In this document: piece after piece, positions 15,993 through 25,286 of the stretch
Layout of the letters: every line of letters starts with the position of its first letter
How positions within the stretch are numbered: position 1 is the first letter of the stretch
From: Lachnospiraceae bacterium
GTDB taxonomy: Bacteria > Bacillota > Clostridia > Lachnospirales > Lachnospiraceae
NCBI GenBank assembly: GCA_017517305.1
Contig: JAFWZV010000017.1
Location: forward strand, 53,671 to 117,670
DNA: 64,000 nucleotides
Direction of reading: 5' to 3'
The notes under the pieces: generated by a model
What the model was told of the DNA's origin: nothing
The model's database searches: none
What the model saw: the letters and a program-made list of their open reading frames with translations, nothing else
Position numbers and translations under genes: made by a program

Positions 15993-16541
15993 TTATAGCT
16001 TATAAACAATAGCCTTAGCCAAATTATTGGCAGTATCCTCATCTATAAGCTCACATATAATAGCAAGAGCAAAATCTATAGCAGTTCCAAGTCCTCTACT
16101 TGTAATAATATTCTCATCAATAACTACAGGATCATATTTTACGATGGCATCTGTAAGACCATCCTCCATACCTGGATAGCAGGTTGCATACTTGCCCTTA
16201 AGCAAACCCATCTTACCAAATATAGTTGGGGCCGCACAAATTGCAGCAATATACTTTCCCCTGTTATTATATGTCTTAATCATAGTTTCAAGACCAAGAT
16301 GTGCAGCCAAGTTAGTAGTTCCTGGCATTCCGCCTGGAAGAATAAGCATATCCACGTCATCATCAGCCTTGTCAAATACCTTGTCCATCTTAACGGTTAT
16401 ACCATGAGCACCCTTTACCTCTTTAATACCGGTAACTGATACCATATCAACCTCTATCTTTGCTCTTCTTAACAAATCCACAACTGTAAGAGCCTCAACC
16501 TCTTCAAAACCAGTTGCAAAATACATATTTACCTTACTCAT
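15993..16541 (-). CDS. DJ-1/PfpI family protein (YajL-like)
   Basis: The ATG at 16541 has GGAGG 8 bases upstream and gives 182 residues. The sequence matches the DJ-1/ThiJ class-I glutamine-amidotransferase-like fold: MYFATGFEEVEALTVVDLLRRA at the start contains the conserved Glu, and AAICAAPTIFGK holds the nucleophile-elbow cysteine. Related proteins act as glyoxalases, deglycases or redox-linked chaperones, and the exact reaction cannot be read from sequence. It is likely co-transcribed with murF. Confidence 0.92.
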   Translation of the reverse strand: MSKVNMYFATGFEEVEALTVVDLLRRAKIEVDMVSVTGIKEVKGAHGITVKMDKVFDKADDDVDMLILPGGMPGTTNLAAHLGLETMIKTYNNRGKYIAAICAAPTIFGKMGLLKGKYATCYPGMEDGLTDAIVKYDPVVIDENIITSRGLGTAIDFALAIICELIDEDTANNLAKAIVYKL

Positions 16542-16614
16542 ATAATCCTCCAAATATTATAGTAGTCGTACAAATAATTATTTGAAATATATTTTTATGC
16601 ATGTATAAAAATAG

Positions 16615-16644
16615 TTATACAACCATACAGAGATAGTATATAAT
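16615..16644 (+). promoter_or_regulatory. Candidate sigma-A promoter for the CYTH gene
   Basis: TTATAC (16615-16620), an 18-base spacer and TATAAT (16639-16644), 60 bases before the ATG at 16704. Confidence 0.4.
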
Positions 16645-16703
16645 ATATAGGAAAAATATTCAATTTAATATTTGAAATTAACCAAATAAGGAGTGAAATA
16701 TAT

Positions 16704-17219
16704 ATGGAGATAGAAAGAAAATTTTTAATTAAGAATAATGCCTTTGATTTAGAAAAATATGATTATATTGAGATACAACAAGCATATATATCCACATCTC
16801 CTGTAATACGTGTACGAAAAAGATGCATCGTTACTGCAGCTTCCGATGAAGCTAAAGCTACAGAATATATTTTAACAGTAAAATCCAAGGGCATGCTAAG
16901 CCGTCAGGAATTCGAGCTTCAGCTTACACAGGAGGATTACCAAAACCTCCTCAAGAAGGCTGAGGGAAATGTTATTACTAAGAGACGCTATATTATCCCT
17001 CTTGACAATGGCCTTACCCTTGAGCTTGACTATTTCAAGGATTTATTTGATGGTCTTGTTATGGGCGAAATCGAGTTCTCAGATGAGGATGAAGCAAAAA
17101 AATATAACCTCCCTGATTTTATTCTTAGAGAGGTTACATTTGATAAGCGTTATCATAATAGCAATATGAGTATTATGCCACCTGAGGAAATCTCAGACCT
17201 GATTGTCCTTTCTCATTGA
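16704..17219 (+). CDS. CYTH-domain triphosphate tunnel protein
   Basis: A protein of 171 residues opening with MEIERKFLI, the ExExK signature of CYTH (adenylate cyclase class IV / thiamine triphosphatase) proteins. Further acidic and basic strands (VIRVRKR, YILTVKSKG, LELDYF, GEIEFSDEDE) are those lining the tunnel that binds inorganic or nucleoside triphosphates. Bacterial members are mostly tripolyphosphatases, so that is likelier than cAMP synthesis. AAGGAG lies 11 bases upstream. Its last 27 bases overlap the end of the convergent DUF1189-like gene. Confidence 0.9.
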   Translation: MEIERKFLIKNNAFDLEKYDYIEIQQAYISTSPVIRVRKRCIVTAASDEAKATEYILTVKSKGMLSRQEFELQLTQEDYQNLLKKAEGNVITKRRYIIPLDNGLTLELDYFKDLFDGLVMGEIEFSDEDEAKKYNLPDFILREVTFDKRYHNSNMSIMPPEEISDLIVLSH

Positions 17220-17966
17220 TACCATAGCAGTAGTCATAAAATGTATGGATACAAATATGGTTACCATACTTACTATAGTTGGACTAATTAATCTCATGGC
17301 TATGTTAAAATTGGTAATAATCATACCAAGGGACATACCATAGAAGCAAAGCATAAATACCTGCCCAAAGGATAGTCCGAGCTCAAATTGTTTATTCATA
17401 GAATTATACATTATAGTAAGTATCAATGCATAAAAGCCATACTTCAAAAAGAACAGAAAACTCATTATCAGATAGCATAGGAATAAGGACACATATATAG
17501 CCGGTATTAAACTCACCAGACTATCATTGGAAAATCCTTCTCCAAATATCTCTTCTAGTGGTACTATGGAATCCATCCATATTTCCTCTCCTATTACAGT
17601 TACAACTCTCATGTTTTTGCTACCTATGGCAAAATATGTTCCATCTGTAGTGAGTTCCTTATCAGGAACTGTATAATAGGTTGTATCAATCAAAAACACT
17701 GCGGAACCAGCAGTCATTCTAAAGGGTTCCTCTATAGTAAGCTTTTCACCATCATAGGTAATAGGAGCCATAGTCTCACTAAATAGCTTATTCATACCAC
17801 CAAAGCCTGCAATAATAGCGGCAGTTGGCACTACAAAGGTAACCAATCCTAAAACTAGCACTACAACCGATACAAAAAGCACTGATCTGCTTGCTTTTAA
17901 TCCCAATATTTCTTTATACTTTGAGGGCTTAAAAAGTCCGTACCATATTTGTTCTGAAAACGTCAT
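17193..17966 (-). CDS. DUF1189-like membrane protein
   Basis: A protein of 257 residues with a hydrophobic segment near 28-53, a largely extracytoplasmic central region (about 60-150), and three or four more membrane segments (about 155-180, 185-235, 240-252). The opening MTFSEQIWYGLFKPSKYKEI resembles DUF1189 proteins. Function is unknown. It starts 9 bases after the degenerate kinase gene and likely works with it or with the HAD gene. The 3' end overlaps the convergent CYTH gene by 27 bases. Confidence 0.8.
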   Translation of the reverse strand: MTFSEQIWYGLFKPSKYKEILGLKASRSVLFVSVVVLVLGLVTFVVPTAAIIAGFGGMNKLFSETMAPITYDGEKLTIEEPFRMTAGSAVFLIDTTYYTVPDKELTTDGTYFAIGSKNMRVVTVIGEEIWMDSIVPLEEIFGEGFSNDSLVSLIPAIYVSLFLCYLIMSFLFFLKYGFYALILTIMYNSMNKQFELGLSFGQVFMLCFYGMSLGMIITNFNIAMRLISPTIVSMVTIFVSIHFMTTAMVSMRKDNQV

Positions 17967-17975
17967 CTTATCTTT

Positions 17976-19769
17976 CTACTCCTTAATTATAAATCCCTCT
18001 TTTGGAATCTTCACTGTCACTATTGTTCCCTTATCAGGCTTAGTTTTAATCTCAACCGCACCCTTACAACCATTCTTTATTCTCTTTCTAATGGATTTAA
18101 AGGATTGCTTACCTGCAAATCTCTTATCAGGGCCAATACCCTTTCCGTTATCTACAATCTGTATAGCATAGCAGTCTAATCTTTCATAGCTTCTAAACAC
18201 TATTCTGCTACCTGCATCAGACTTTAATGCGCCCATAAGAACTGCATTTTCAACCAATGGCTCTATAGTGTTAAATGGTACCAAGAAATCTGTTACCTTA
18301 TCCTCCACAGTTATCTCAAGGTCAGGATTTTTCCTCTTCTGAATACCTAGGAAAGCCTTTATATACTCAAGCTCCTGAGAGAATGGTACTAAATCCTTCT
18401 CATTGATGGCCATCAGGTTATATTTCATGTACATAGAGGTATCATATACCAGTCTACTATTTTCTCTATCGTTATCCTTAAGAGCATTTACAGCAATATT
18501 CATACCGCTGTATATAAGAGCTGTATTGATATTCTTAACCATATCATCCCTCTCATGCTCCACATGGCTTATAGCCTGTTCCTTTTCCTTATTCATCTCC
18601 TTGATTATACTCTTTTGGGTTGCAACCACCAAAAGTATAAGGAAAATGTACACTCCTGTCTGAAGTGCCACTCCATCGTAAGGCAGATAAAAATCGAATA
18701 TTGATAATATAGCCTCTGCCAAACATGCTATGGTAAGGACCAGGTTGGCAAACAGATTACTGTAAATAGTCTTATCTGAATATGTGTCTGCTGCCAAATA
18801 CATAATTCCAGATAAAAGTATAAGACCTATAGTTATTAACACCTTAGTAAAGGTCTCATAGGTTGCAAAATCACACACCTTCATAAACTGGAACACAAGT
18901 CCAGTGAGAAAGTTAACGGCATACACATACATTGCAATCTCAAAGATTTTGGCAAATCTTCGCTTAACTGCAAAGCATCTCTGATGCATAATGTATACCA
19001 CTGGCATAAGGAGCAATATGATAATATTAGTCATATACACTCCGAACACATTTCCATTAAATAACTCAACAATAGGATTGTCACTTATACACCAAAGGGC
19101 TGTTAATAGTATAAATCCAAAGGCGTATATAGATTTTCTCTTGTCAACATTTACATTCTTCATAAATACCAGAGATATTCCCAGAAGAATTGTAACTATA
19201 ATAAGAGTTACAGCTATAATAAAGCCTACACCATTTTCCTTAATAATATTGGCAATGGCGTCTCCCTTTGTTCCGTAATAAATGCTTCCAATGTTACCAC
19301 TGTATTTGCCATATGCGGAAGCAATGTATATAGATATAATATCGCCTGGCTTTGCAGTACCTATGCTTATTATATTCTGGCAAGGAACAGCGTTATTCAT
19401 ATAGGTCTGGTTAGTCAAAACTCCGTTAGAGTATATCTTCTCCTGACCAATAGTTACCACCACATTCTGAAACTGGGTCTCAAATAAAAGCACAGAGGTC
19501 TCAGTTACATCATCAGGCACCTTATGCATTATAAGAAGGGTCTCTCCTGCCTCTGCATCTATCTTAGTAGGAAGATCAATTAGCTGGTCAGCCTCTCCTC
19601 TATAGTCTCTTAAAATCCAGTTGGAATTTAGATCTCTAATTTGAGCTCCAGTAATCTTATTCTCATTCATAGGTGAAAACTTTGTGGCAAATAAAATTGC
19701 CGAACCTATAGCTAATAAAATTGTGGCTATAACAAGTATATTAAGTTGTTTTAGCTTTCGTTCATTCAT
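17976..19769 (-). CDS. LytS/YpdA-like membrane histidine kinase lacking the phospho-His
   Basis: A protein of 597 residues: one N-terminal membrane segment (about 10-30), an extracytoplasmic beta-rich domain (31-180), seven or so membrane helices (about 180-385, a 7TMR-DISM-like layout), a short coiled coil, then a His_kinase/HATPase region (about 400-595). The ATPase part shows FNTIEPLVENAVLMGAL (N-box) and VDNGKGIGPD (G1 box). The segment that in this family reads xNPHFLFNxLN here reads NINTALIYSGMN, with no histidine, so it cannot autophosphorylate in the usual way. No LytTR response regulator is adjacent. Confidence 0.82.
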   Translation of the reverse strand: MNERKLKQLNILVIATILLAIGSAILFATKFSPMNENKITGAQIRDLNSNWILRDYRGEADQLIDLPTKIDAEAGETLLIMHKVPDDVTETSVLLFETQFQNVVVTIGQEKIYSNGVLTNQTYMNNAVPCQNIISIGTAKPGDIISIYIASAYGKYSGNIGSIYYGTKGDAIANIIKENGVGFIIAVTLIIVTILLGISLVFMKNVNVDKRKSIYAFGFILLTALWCISDNPIVELFNGNVFGVYMTNIIILLLMPVVYIMHQRCFAVKRRFAKIFEIAMYVYAVNFLTGLVFQFMKVCDFATYETFTKVLITIGLILLSGIMYLAADTYSDKTIYSNLFANLVLTIACLAEAILSIFDFYLPYDGVALQTGVYIFLILLVVATQKSIIKEMNKEKEQAISHVEHERDDMVKNINTALIYSGMNIAVNALKDNDRENSRLVYDTSMYMKYNLMAINEKDLVPFSQELEYIKAFLGIQKRKNPDLEITVEDKVTDFLVPFNTIEPLVENAVLMGALKSDAGSRIVFRSYERLDCYAIQIVDNGKGIGPDKRFAGKQSFKSIRKRIKNGCKGAVEIKTKPDKGTIVTVKIPKEGFIIKE

Positions 19770-19772
19770 TGA

Positions 19773-20576
19773 TTAAATCACTCCAAAATGCTTCATAGCC
19801 TTATATATTCCATCATTCTCAACAGTGTCTGTTCTATAAGAAGCTACCTTGGCAACTTCATCTGAGCACACACCCATTGCAATGCTGTTTGGTACATATT
19901 TTAACATCTCTAAGTCGTTATTACTATCACCAAATACAAAAACATTTTCTATTGGCACATTATAGTAATCCATAAGGAATTTTATGCCTGTAGCCTTTGA
20001 ATAACCATGTGGAACAAGCTCCATAAAGGAATCACTTCTTATAATGCACTGAAAATCTGTACTTACCGCTTGTTTGAATTTATCCAGATTAGGATTACCT
20101 GCCCCATGCCAAACTGCCAGCTTGTCAAAAACAAAATCCTCTGAGTGGATGTCATCTACAACCTTGACACCCATACCAATAAAGTAGTCCAAAATCTTTC
20201 TGTGCTCTCCACCTGGTATAATCCCATCAAAGGCAACATGATTCTTGTGCTCAAATATTCCCTTGTAGCCATATTTTCTACAAAGCTCAGCTATTTTTAC
20301 AGATTCTTCTCTACCATATGGAACATATAATATTTCCTTACCATCTGCATATATATTAGTTCCACAGCCACATACAAAGCCATCAAAACCAGGCTGACGA
20401 ATATAATCATCAACTGTTGCATATACCCTGCCGGTGTTTATAAAGCATTTGTGTCCTTTTGCTCTAGCTTTTATGATAGCTTCCTTTGTACTTTCCGGAT
20501 AATATTTTTCAGAATCGTCAGTTATAAGAGTGCCGTCTATATCAAAGAACAGCAACTTCATGTTTTGATTATTCAT
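19773..20576 (-). CDS. HAD superfamily hydrolase, Cof/IIB type
   Basis: A protein of 267 residues with the HAD motifs in order: LFFDIDGTLITDD (motif I, nucleophile Asp), NTGR (motif II), the Lys in SKATGIKFLMDYY (motif III) and FGDSNNDLEML (motif IV). The cap is the C2B type between motifs II and III. Such enzymes dephosphorylate sugar phosphates, FMN or pyridoxal phosphate. AGGAG lies 5 bases before the ATG. It is followed after 3 bases by the kinase-like gene. Confidence 0.93.
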   Translation of the reverse strand: MNNQNMKLLFFDIDGTLITDDSEKYYPESTKEAIIKARAKGHKCFINTGRVYATVDDYIRQPGFDGFVCGCGTNIYADGKEILYVPYGREESVKIAELCRKYGYKGIFEHKNHVAFDGIIPGGEHRKILDYFIGMGVKVVDDIHSEDFVFDKLAVWHGAGNPNLDKFKQAVSTDFQCIIRSDSFMELVPHGYSKATGIKFLMDYYNVPIENVFVFGDSNNDLEMLKYVPNSIAMGVCSDEVAKVASYRTDTVENDGIYKAMKHFGVI

Positions 20577-20664
20577 ACATACTCCTATTGCATGGATTTT
20601 ACTATGTGTATTTTCAGCTATGTTAAAACCAAATCCAGTATATACGGTAAATTATCTAGCTTAA

Positions 20665-21126
20665 TTACATCTGCTTCATAAGATTAATCATCTCGATAGC
20701 TCCAAGAGCACAGTCATAGCCCTTGTTACCAGCCTTTGTACCTGCTCTCTCAATAGCCTGCTCAATATTTTCAGTAGTAACAATACCGAACATTACAGGA
20801 ACCTCTGTCTCCATAGATACAGCCGCAATTCCCTTAGAAACTTCATTACATACATAGTCATAATGGCTTGTAGCACCTCTTATTACTGTTCCAAGACAGA
20901 TTACTGCATCATACTTTCCTGACTTAGCCATCTTCTTAGCTGCAAGTGGAATCTCAAATGCGCCAGGTACCCATGCAAGAGTGATATCATCCTCACTTAC
21001 ATTATGTCTTGTAAGACCATCTACAGCACCACCAATAAGCTTTGAAACGATGAACTCATTAAATCTAGCTGCTACTATACCAATCTTTACTCCCTCTACT
21101 ACCATCTTTCCTTCTAATGTTTTCAT
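20665..21126 (-). CDS. ribH: 6,7-dimethyl-8-ribityllumazine synthase
   Basis: The ATG at 21126 (GGAGG upstream) gives 153 residues; the open frame extends 21 codons further without a site. The enzyme condenses 5-amino-6-ribitylamino-uracil with dihydroxybutanone phosphate. Family motifs are intact: [45 protein letters not shown] and [11 protein letters not shown]. It is the last gene of the rib operon. Confidence 0.96.
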   Translation of the reverse strand: MKTLEGKMVVEGVKIGIVAARFNEFIVSKLIGGAVDGLTRHNVSEDDITLAWVPGAFEIPLAAKKMAKSGKYDAVICLGTVIRGATSHYDYVCNEVSKGIAAVSMETEVPVMFGIVTTENIEQAIERAGTKAGNKGYDCALGAIEMINLMKQM

Positions 21127-21225
21127 AATTTTTTCCTCCTGATATATGTTTTTTATTCTCGGTTTCCCGGACGCCCTATGAGACATCATATAAAATTTGT
21201 TTTACCCTACGTCGTCTAAAATTAT

Positions 21226-22443
21226 TTAGTCTTCTATATTATTAAGGATGTGTCCCATCTTCTCCTTCTTGGTTTTAAGATAGAAGATGTCGTGCACTCC
21301 TGGTTCCATTTCGATTGGAACTCTCTCTACGATTTCTAGGTTATAGCCCTTAAGACCGTACATCTTTAGTGGGTTGTTAGTCATAAGGCGAAGCTGCTTA
21401 ATTCCAAGGTCTACAAGAATTTGAGTTCCTATAGTGTAGTCTCTTGCGTCTTCTGGGAAGCCAAGTTCTAAGTTTGCTTCAACTGTATCTCTACCATTAT
21501 CCTGAAGCTGGTAGGCTCTAATCTTATTGATAAGACCTATGCCTCGGCCTTCCTGTCTCATGTAAAGAAGTACTCCTCGTCCCTCCTTAGCTATCATTTT
21601 CATAGCTGCATCATACTGCTGACCACAGTCGCAACGAGCTGAGCCTAAGGCATCACCTGTAAGACACTCCGAATGTACTCTACAAAGCACAGGTGCACCA
21701 TCTGTTATGTCTCCCTTTACAAGTGCTACATGATGCTCACCATTAAGCTTGTTGATGTATCCGTGAATTGTGAACTCACCATATCTAGTTGGCATCTTAG
21801 CCTTAGCTACACACTCTACAAACACTTCGTGTTCCTTGCGGTACTGTACCAGCTTCTCTATAGTTGATATCTTAAGATTGTGTTTCTTAGCAAACTCCAC
21901 TAGATCATCTAAACGAGCCATATTTCCATCATCTCGCATAATCTCACAGCAAAGACCTACCGGCTTTAATCCAGCCAGCTTTACAAGATCCACAGTAGCC
22001 TCAGTATGTCCCTGTCTTTCGATTACTCCACCAGGCTTAGCCTCTAATGGAAACATGTGTCCCGGTCTTCTAAAGTCTGATGGCTTGGCATCATCCTCCA
22101 CAAACTTTCTAGCTGTAATTCCTCTCTCATAGGCTGAAATTCCTGTGGTTGTATCCACGTGGTCAACCGAAACTGAAAATGCAGTGCAATGATTATCAGT
22201 ATTGGTTATGCACATCTGTGGAAGATTAAGTCTGTCTGTGTACTCTGGTGCCATAGGCATACAGATAAGTCCCTTAGCATAGCTTGCCATAAAGTTTACA
22301 TTTTCAGTTGTTGCAAACTCAGCTGCACAGATTACATCTCCTTCATTCTCCCTGTCCTCATCATCAAGGATTACAACTATTTTACCCTGTCTTAAATCCT
22401 CTAGGATTTCCTCGATTGAGTTAAATTCTACTTTATTACTCAT
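21226..22443 (-). CDS. ribBA: Bifunctional DHBP synthase / GTP cyclohydrolase II
   Basis: A protein of 405 residues. The N-terminal half is RibB, making dihydroxybutanone phosphate from ribulose-5-phosphate ([30 protein letters not shown]). The C-terminal half is RibA, opening GTP ([20 protein letters not shown] with the zinc cysteines, [11 protein letters not shown]). Both active sites look complete. It starts 79 bases after the ribE stop. Confidence 0.97.
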   Translation of the reverse strand: MSNKVEFNSIEEILEDLRQGKIVVILDDEDRENEGDVICAAEFATTENVNFMASYAKGLICMPMAPEYTDRLNLPQMCITNTDNHCTAFSVSVDHVDTTTGISAYERGITARKFVEDDAKPSDFRRPGHMFPLEAKPGGVIERQGHTEATVDLVKLAGLKPVGLCCEIMRDDGNMARLDDLVEFAKKHNLKISTIEKLVQYRKEHEVFVECVAKAKMPTRYGEFTIHGYINKLNGEHHVALVKGDITDGAPVLCRVHSECLTGDALGSARCDCGQQYDAAMKMIAKEGRGVLLYMRQEGRGIGLINKIRAYQLQDNGRDTVEANLELGFPEDARDYTIGTQILVDLGIKQLRLMTNNPLKMYGLKGYNLEIVERVPIEMEPGVHDIFYLKTKKEKMGHILNNIED

Positions 22444-22522
22444 CTAGTATTATTCCTCCTGTTAGTAATATAGATTTATTATTTTATATTATTATTTTGT
22501 CTGATTTTCCTCTTTGATTAGT

Positions 22523-23239
22523 TTACATAAATCCATTTTTCATAAGAAAATCTGCATCGATATTGGACTTCCCTGCTTGACCATGCCTAGCATTTCTAGT
22601 GTGACTTAATCTAGTTTCACTTGCACCTGTCACAGCAGCTTGCGAACCACTGCTTAATCCCAAAAGCTTCTCCACGTATTTTCCTATAACATCATTTTCC
22701 AGATTAACAGTGTCTCCTGGCTTCTTCATAAGAAGAGTGGTCTCCCCAGCAGTATGTGGGATTATAGACACCTTAAAACAAGTGTTATCCACATATGCCA
22801 CAGTAAGGCTTATACCATCTATAGCTATGGAGCCCTTCTCTATAATGTACTTCAATATGCTTGTAGGAGCATCTATAGTCACCCATACCGCATTATCTTC
22901 TCTCACAAAGCTTCTAATAGTTCCACAGCCATCTATATGTCCTGACACTATGTGTCCTCCAAAGCGACCATTTGCAGCCATCGCTCTCTCCAGGTTAACC
23001 TTGCTTCCTGTACTTAGCTCACCTAGGGATGACCTTCTCATAGTCTCTGCCATTACATCCGCAGTAAATGTATTGCCACTAATGGTTGTTGCAGTGAGGC
23101 ACACGCCATTAACAGCTATACTATCACCTATATTTGAATCCTTGGTGACCACAGAGCCCTGTATAGTTAAGGTTGCGGATTTTGCACCTTTTTTTATGCT
23201 CTTTATCTCACCGATTTCTTCTATAATTCCGGTAAACAT
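22523..23239 (-). CDS. ribE: Riboflavin synthase, alpha subunit type
   Basis: The ATG at 23239 (MFTGIIEEIG, AAAGGA upstream) gives 238 residues; longer open sequence upstream is not family-like. The enzyme dismutates two lumazine molecules to riboflavin. Two homologous lumazine-binding barrels are visible, each with its GSK/KGS-type ending (NLERAMAANGRFGGHIVSGHID in the first contact region, ISLTVAYVD in the second). The last 35 residues extend past the usual end and are Ser/Ala/Asn-rich. Confidence 0.95.
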   Translation of the reverse strand: MFTGIIEEIGEIKSIKKGAKSATLTIQGSVVTKDSNIGDSIAVNGVCLTATTISGNTFTADVMAETMRRSSLGELSTGSKVNLERAMAANGRFGGHIVSGHIDGCGTIRSFVREDNAVWVTIDAPTSILKYIIEKGSIAIDGISLTVAYVDNTCFKVSIIPHTAGETTLLMKKPGDTVNLENDVIGKYVEKLLGLSSGSQAAVTGASETRLSHTRNARHGQAGKSNIDADFLMKNGFM

Positions 23240-23325
23240 ATTTGTTTCCTTTCTATCATTATATCCATTCATACATAGCATTATTTCTATGGTACCTAAT
23301 GCTACCCAAAGCATTGCGCTTTATT

Positions 23326-24738
23326 CTATGCTTGTTCTAACTGTTCCATAAGCTCATCTATGTCCAATAAATCTCTTTGATTTCTCAGAGACATCTTAAG
23401 ACGCACTAATTTGTCCAGCTTGGTAAATATATATGCTTCTTCTCCTGATTCCACAACAATAAGCTTATCATCATTGTTAGTACCTGCTATATGCCATAGC
23501 TCATCTTCCTTATAGCAACAGGTAGAGTATGGAGCTGTAGCCTTTTTGTCAACCACCACACTAAGCTGACTTAGAGTATCCTCATCCCAGTTGTTATAGA
23601 ACTCCTCTCTATCTACGATTATTTCAGGCAATCTGTATCTATTCTTATTTAGATAAACAACCTTTATATCATCAAATATTTTCTCTACTGATTCTAAATC
23701 AAACAGCTTTGCAAGACTCGGTGAATCTACTCCCTGTCCCTCTACAGGTGTCAGCGCATCCTTACCACCAAATATCTTTGGAGCAACATACATATGCACC
23801 TCACTTACTATACCCTGCATAACCGCACTGTAATTAAGTGTTCCTCCACCTTCAAGCAATATACTGTCGATGCTCATCTCTCCAAGAATTCCCATTAACT
23901 CTCTTAGATTTATATGTCCATCTACCATACCTACAGGGATTATCTTCACTCCAAGCTGTTCCAGCTTTTCTATCTTATCTGATGAAGCTTCATACACCTT
24001 ATCTCCCACTGCAACTATGGTTGGAACCTGTGTTGCTGTCTTTACAATATTTGAAGTCTCAGGAAGCTGTAGTCTGGTGTCACATATTATTCTTATAGGA
24101 TTTCTTCCTCCCTCTATGCGACAGGTAAGTTGTGGGTCATCCTCAAGTACTGTTCCTATACCAACCATTATACCCACATATTGATTACGACTTTCCTGAA
24201 CCTTCATTCTGGATACCTCATTGGTGATCCATTTGCTCTCTCCAGTGTATGCCGCAATCTTGCCATCCATAGTCATAGCATATTTCATAACAACATATGG
24301 TGTTCTAGTTGTAATGTAGTGAAAAAACACTCTATTAATCTCATCACATTTATTCTTAAGCACATGTGTTGTTACCTTTATTCCATGTTTTCTAAGGTAT
24401 TCATAGCCCTTTCCCGACACCATCTCATTAGGGTCATCAGAGCCTACATATACATGTTTTATCTTGTGCTCTACTATAGCTTCCACACATGGTGGCTGCT
24501 TTCCATAATGACAACAAGGCTCTAAGGTAACATACATATCTGCACCTTCAGCGTCCTCAGTAAGATTAGCAAATGCATGTCTTTCTGCATGTAGCTCTCC
24601 ATATCTTACATGATATCCTTCGCCTATCACTTTTCCATTCTTTACAATTACTGCTCCCACCAAAGGATTAGGATTCACTGCGCCTATTCCCTTTTTAGCC
24701 AATTCTATGGCTCTAAGCATATATCTTTCTTGGTACAT
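23326..24738 (-). CDS. ribD: Bifunctional riboflavin deaminase/reductase with extra C-terminal domain
   Basis: This 470-residue protein carries the pyrimidine deaminase (residues 1-145; HAERHAF zinc site, EPCCHYGKQPPC) and the RibD reductase domain (about 146-360; KYAMTMDGKIA, SKWITNE, ILLEGGGTLNYS). Usual RibD proteins stop near residue 365. Here about 100 residues follow, with a compact alpha/beta pattern (LSVVVDKKATAPYSTC, LIVVESGEEAYIFTKLD) ending in a helix. That extension has no name I recognise. AAAGGAGG precedes the ATG. It is the first gene of the operon controlled by the FMN riboswitch. Confidence 0.93.
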   Translation of the reverse strand: MYQERYMLRAIELAKKGIGAVNPNPLVGAVIVKNGKVIGEGYHVRYGELHAERHAFANLTEDAEGADMYVTLEPCCHYGKQPPCVEAIVEHKIKHVYVGSDDPNEMVSGKGYEYLRKHGIKVTTHVLKNKCDEINRVFFHYITTRTPYVVMKYAMTMDGKIAAYTGESKWITNEVSRMKVQESRNQYVGIMVGIGTVLEDDPQLTCRIEGGRNPIRIICDTRLQLPETSNIVKTATQVPTIVAVGDKVYEASSDKIEKLEQLGVKIIPVGMVDGHINLRELMGILGEMSIDSILLEGGGTLNYSAVMQGIVSEVHMYVAPKIFGGKDALTPVEGQGVDSPSLAKLFDLESVEKIFDDIKVVYLNKNRYRLPEIIVDREEFYNNWDEDTLSQLSVVVDKKATAPYSTCCYKEDELWHIAGTNNDDKLIVVESGEEAYIFTKLDKLVRLKMSLRNQRDLLDIDELMEQLEQA

Positions 24739-24841
24739 AGCTTCCTCCTTTTGAGAATCACCTTACGTTCTTACAATTCCATAGCAAATACTGCCATATA
24801 TGCTATGCACATATCTATAACAATGCACATCTCATTCCAGC

Positions 24842-25020
24842 TTGGGCAGTGGATGTCTCTTTTTATCTATATGCCCAAATTTTTCCTATCACTTTTGTTT
24901 CTTTTGAATTTCCTGGACACTGGCTGGCAGTTTCTTCATATATGCCCAAATTTTTGGCACCATTTCTGTTTCTTTCGAATTTCCTGGGCACTGGCTGGTA
25001 GTTTCTTCATATATGCCCAA
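24842..25020 (-). repeat. 71-bp tandem repeat forming three hairpins in the ribD leader
   Basis: TGCCCA recurs at 24872, 24943 and 25014, exactly 71 bases apart. Each copy has a complementary partner 29 bases before it on the plus strand: TGGGCA at 24843, TGGACA at 24914 and TGGGCA at 24985. The intermediate changed pair remains a G-U pair in the minus-strand RNA. Units 2 and 3 are near-identical over about 60 bases; unit 1 is diverged. The array lies between the riboswitch terminator and ribD. The rest of 24739-24841 shows nothing recognisable. Confidence 0.75.
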
Positions 25021-25040
25021 AATATCAAGTATATAAAAAA

Positions 25041-25064
25041 CTGCCCTGAATTTATTCAGGGCAG
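25041..25064 (-). terminator. Riboswitch-controlled terminator of the rib operon
   Basis: On the minus strand CTGCCCTGAA, AATA-type loop and TTCAGGGCAG form a hairpin followed by TTTTTTATA. The 5' arm CTGCCCTGAA is exactly complementary to TTCAGGGCAG at the start of the aptamer (plus 25251-25260), giving a ready antiterminator. Confidence 0.88.
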
Positions 25065-25143
25065 TAACAATTCGCATAGATAATGTCGCAGGCATAATCG
25101 TCATTTCTTATACAGACCTAAAACATATCCCACGACTTTCTCA

Positions 25144-25262
25144 ACTTCTTCCATCCAGACTATACTGTCGGCACCAGAGTCTCACTGGTTCATGCCTTAC
25201 GGCTCGCGGGCTTATGCACAAAGCATTTACCGCCGGTAGGGACTTCCACCCTGCCCTGAAGT
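25144..25262 (-). ncRNA. FMN riboswitch (RFN element)
   Basis: Minus-strand landmarks match the RFN consensus: AGGGCAGGGTGGAAGTCCC, ACCGGCGGTAAATGC, AGCCCGCGAGC, a variable hairpin with CCAGTGAGACTCTGG, GCCGACAGTATAGTCTGGAT and GGAAGAAG. P1 pairs ACTTC with GAAGT (plus 25258-25262 with 25144-25148). FMN binding is expected to stabilise P1, free the terminator arm at 25041 and stop transcription before ribD. Confidence 0.96.
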
Positions 25263-25286
25263 ATTATTTAATTTTACACTATGCTT

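Noticed and set aside
24889-25104. 71-codon frame across the rib leader repeats
   Set aside because: It runs through the riboswitch terminator and the 71-bp repeat, which is not a multiple of three, so the copies are read in different frames.
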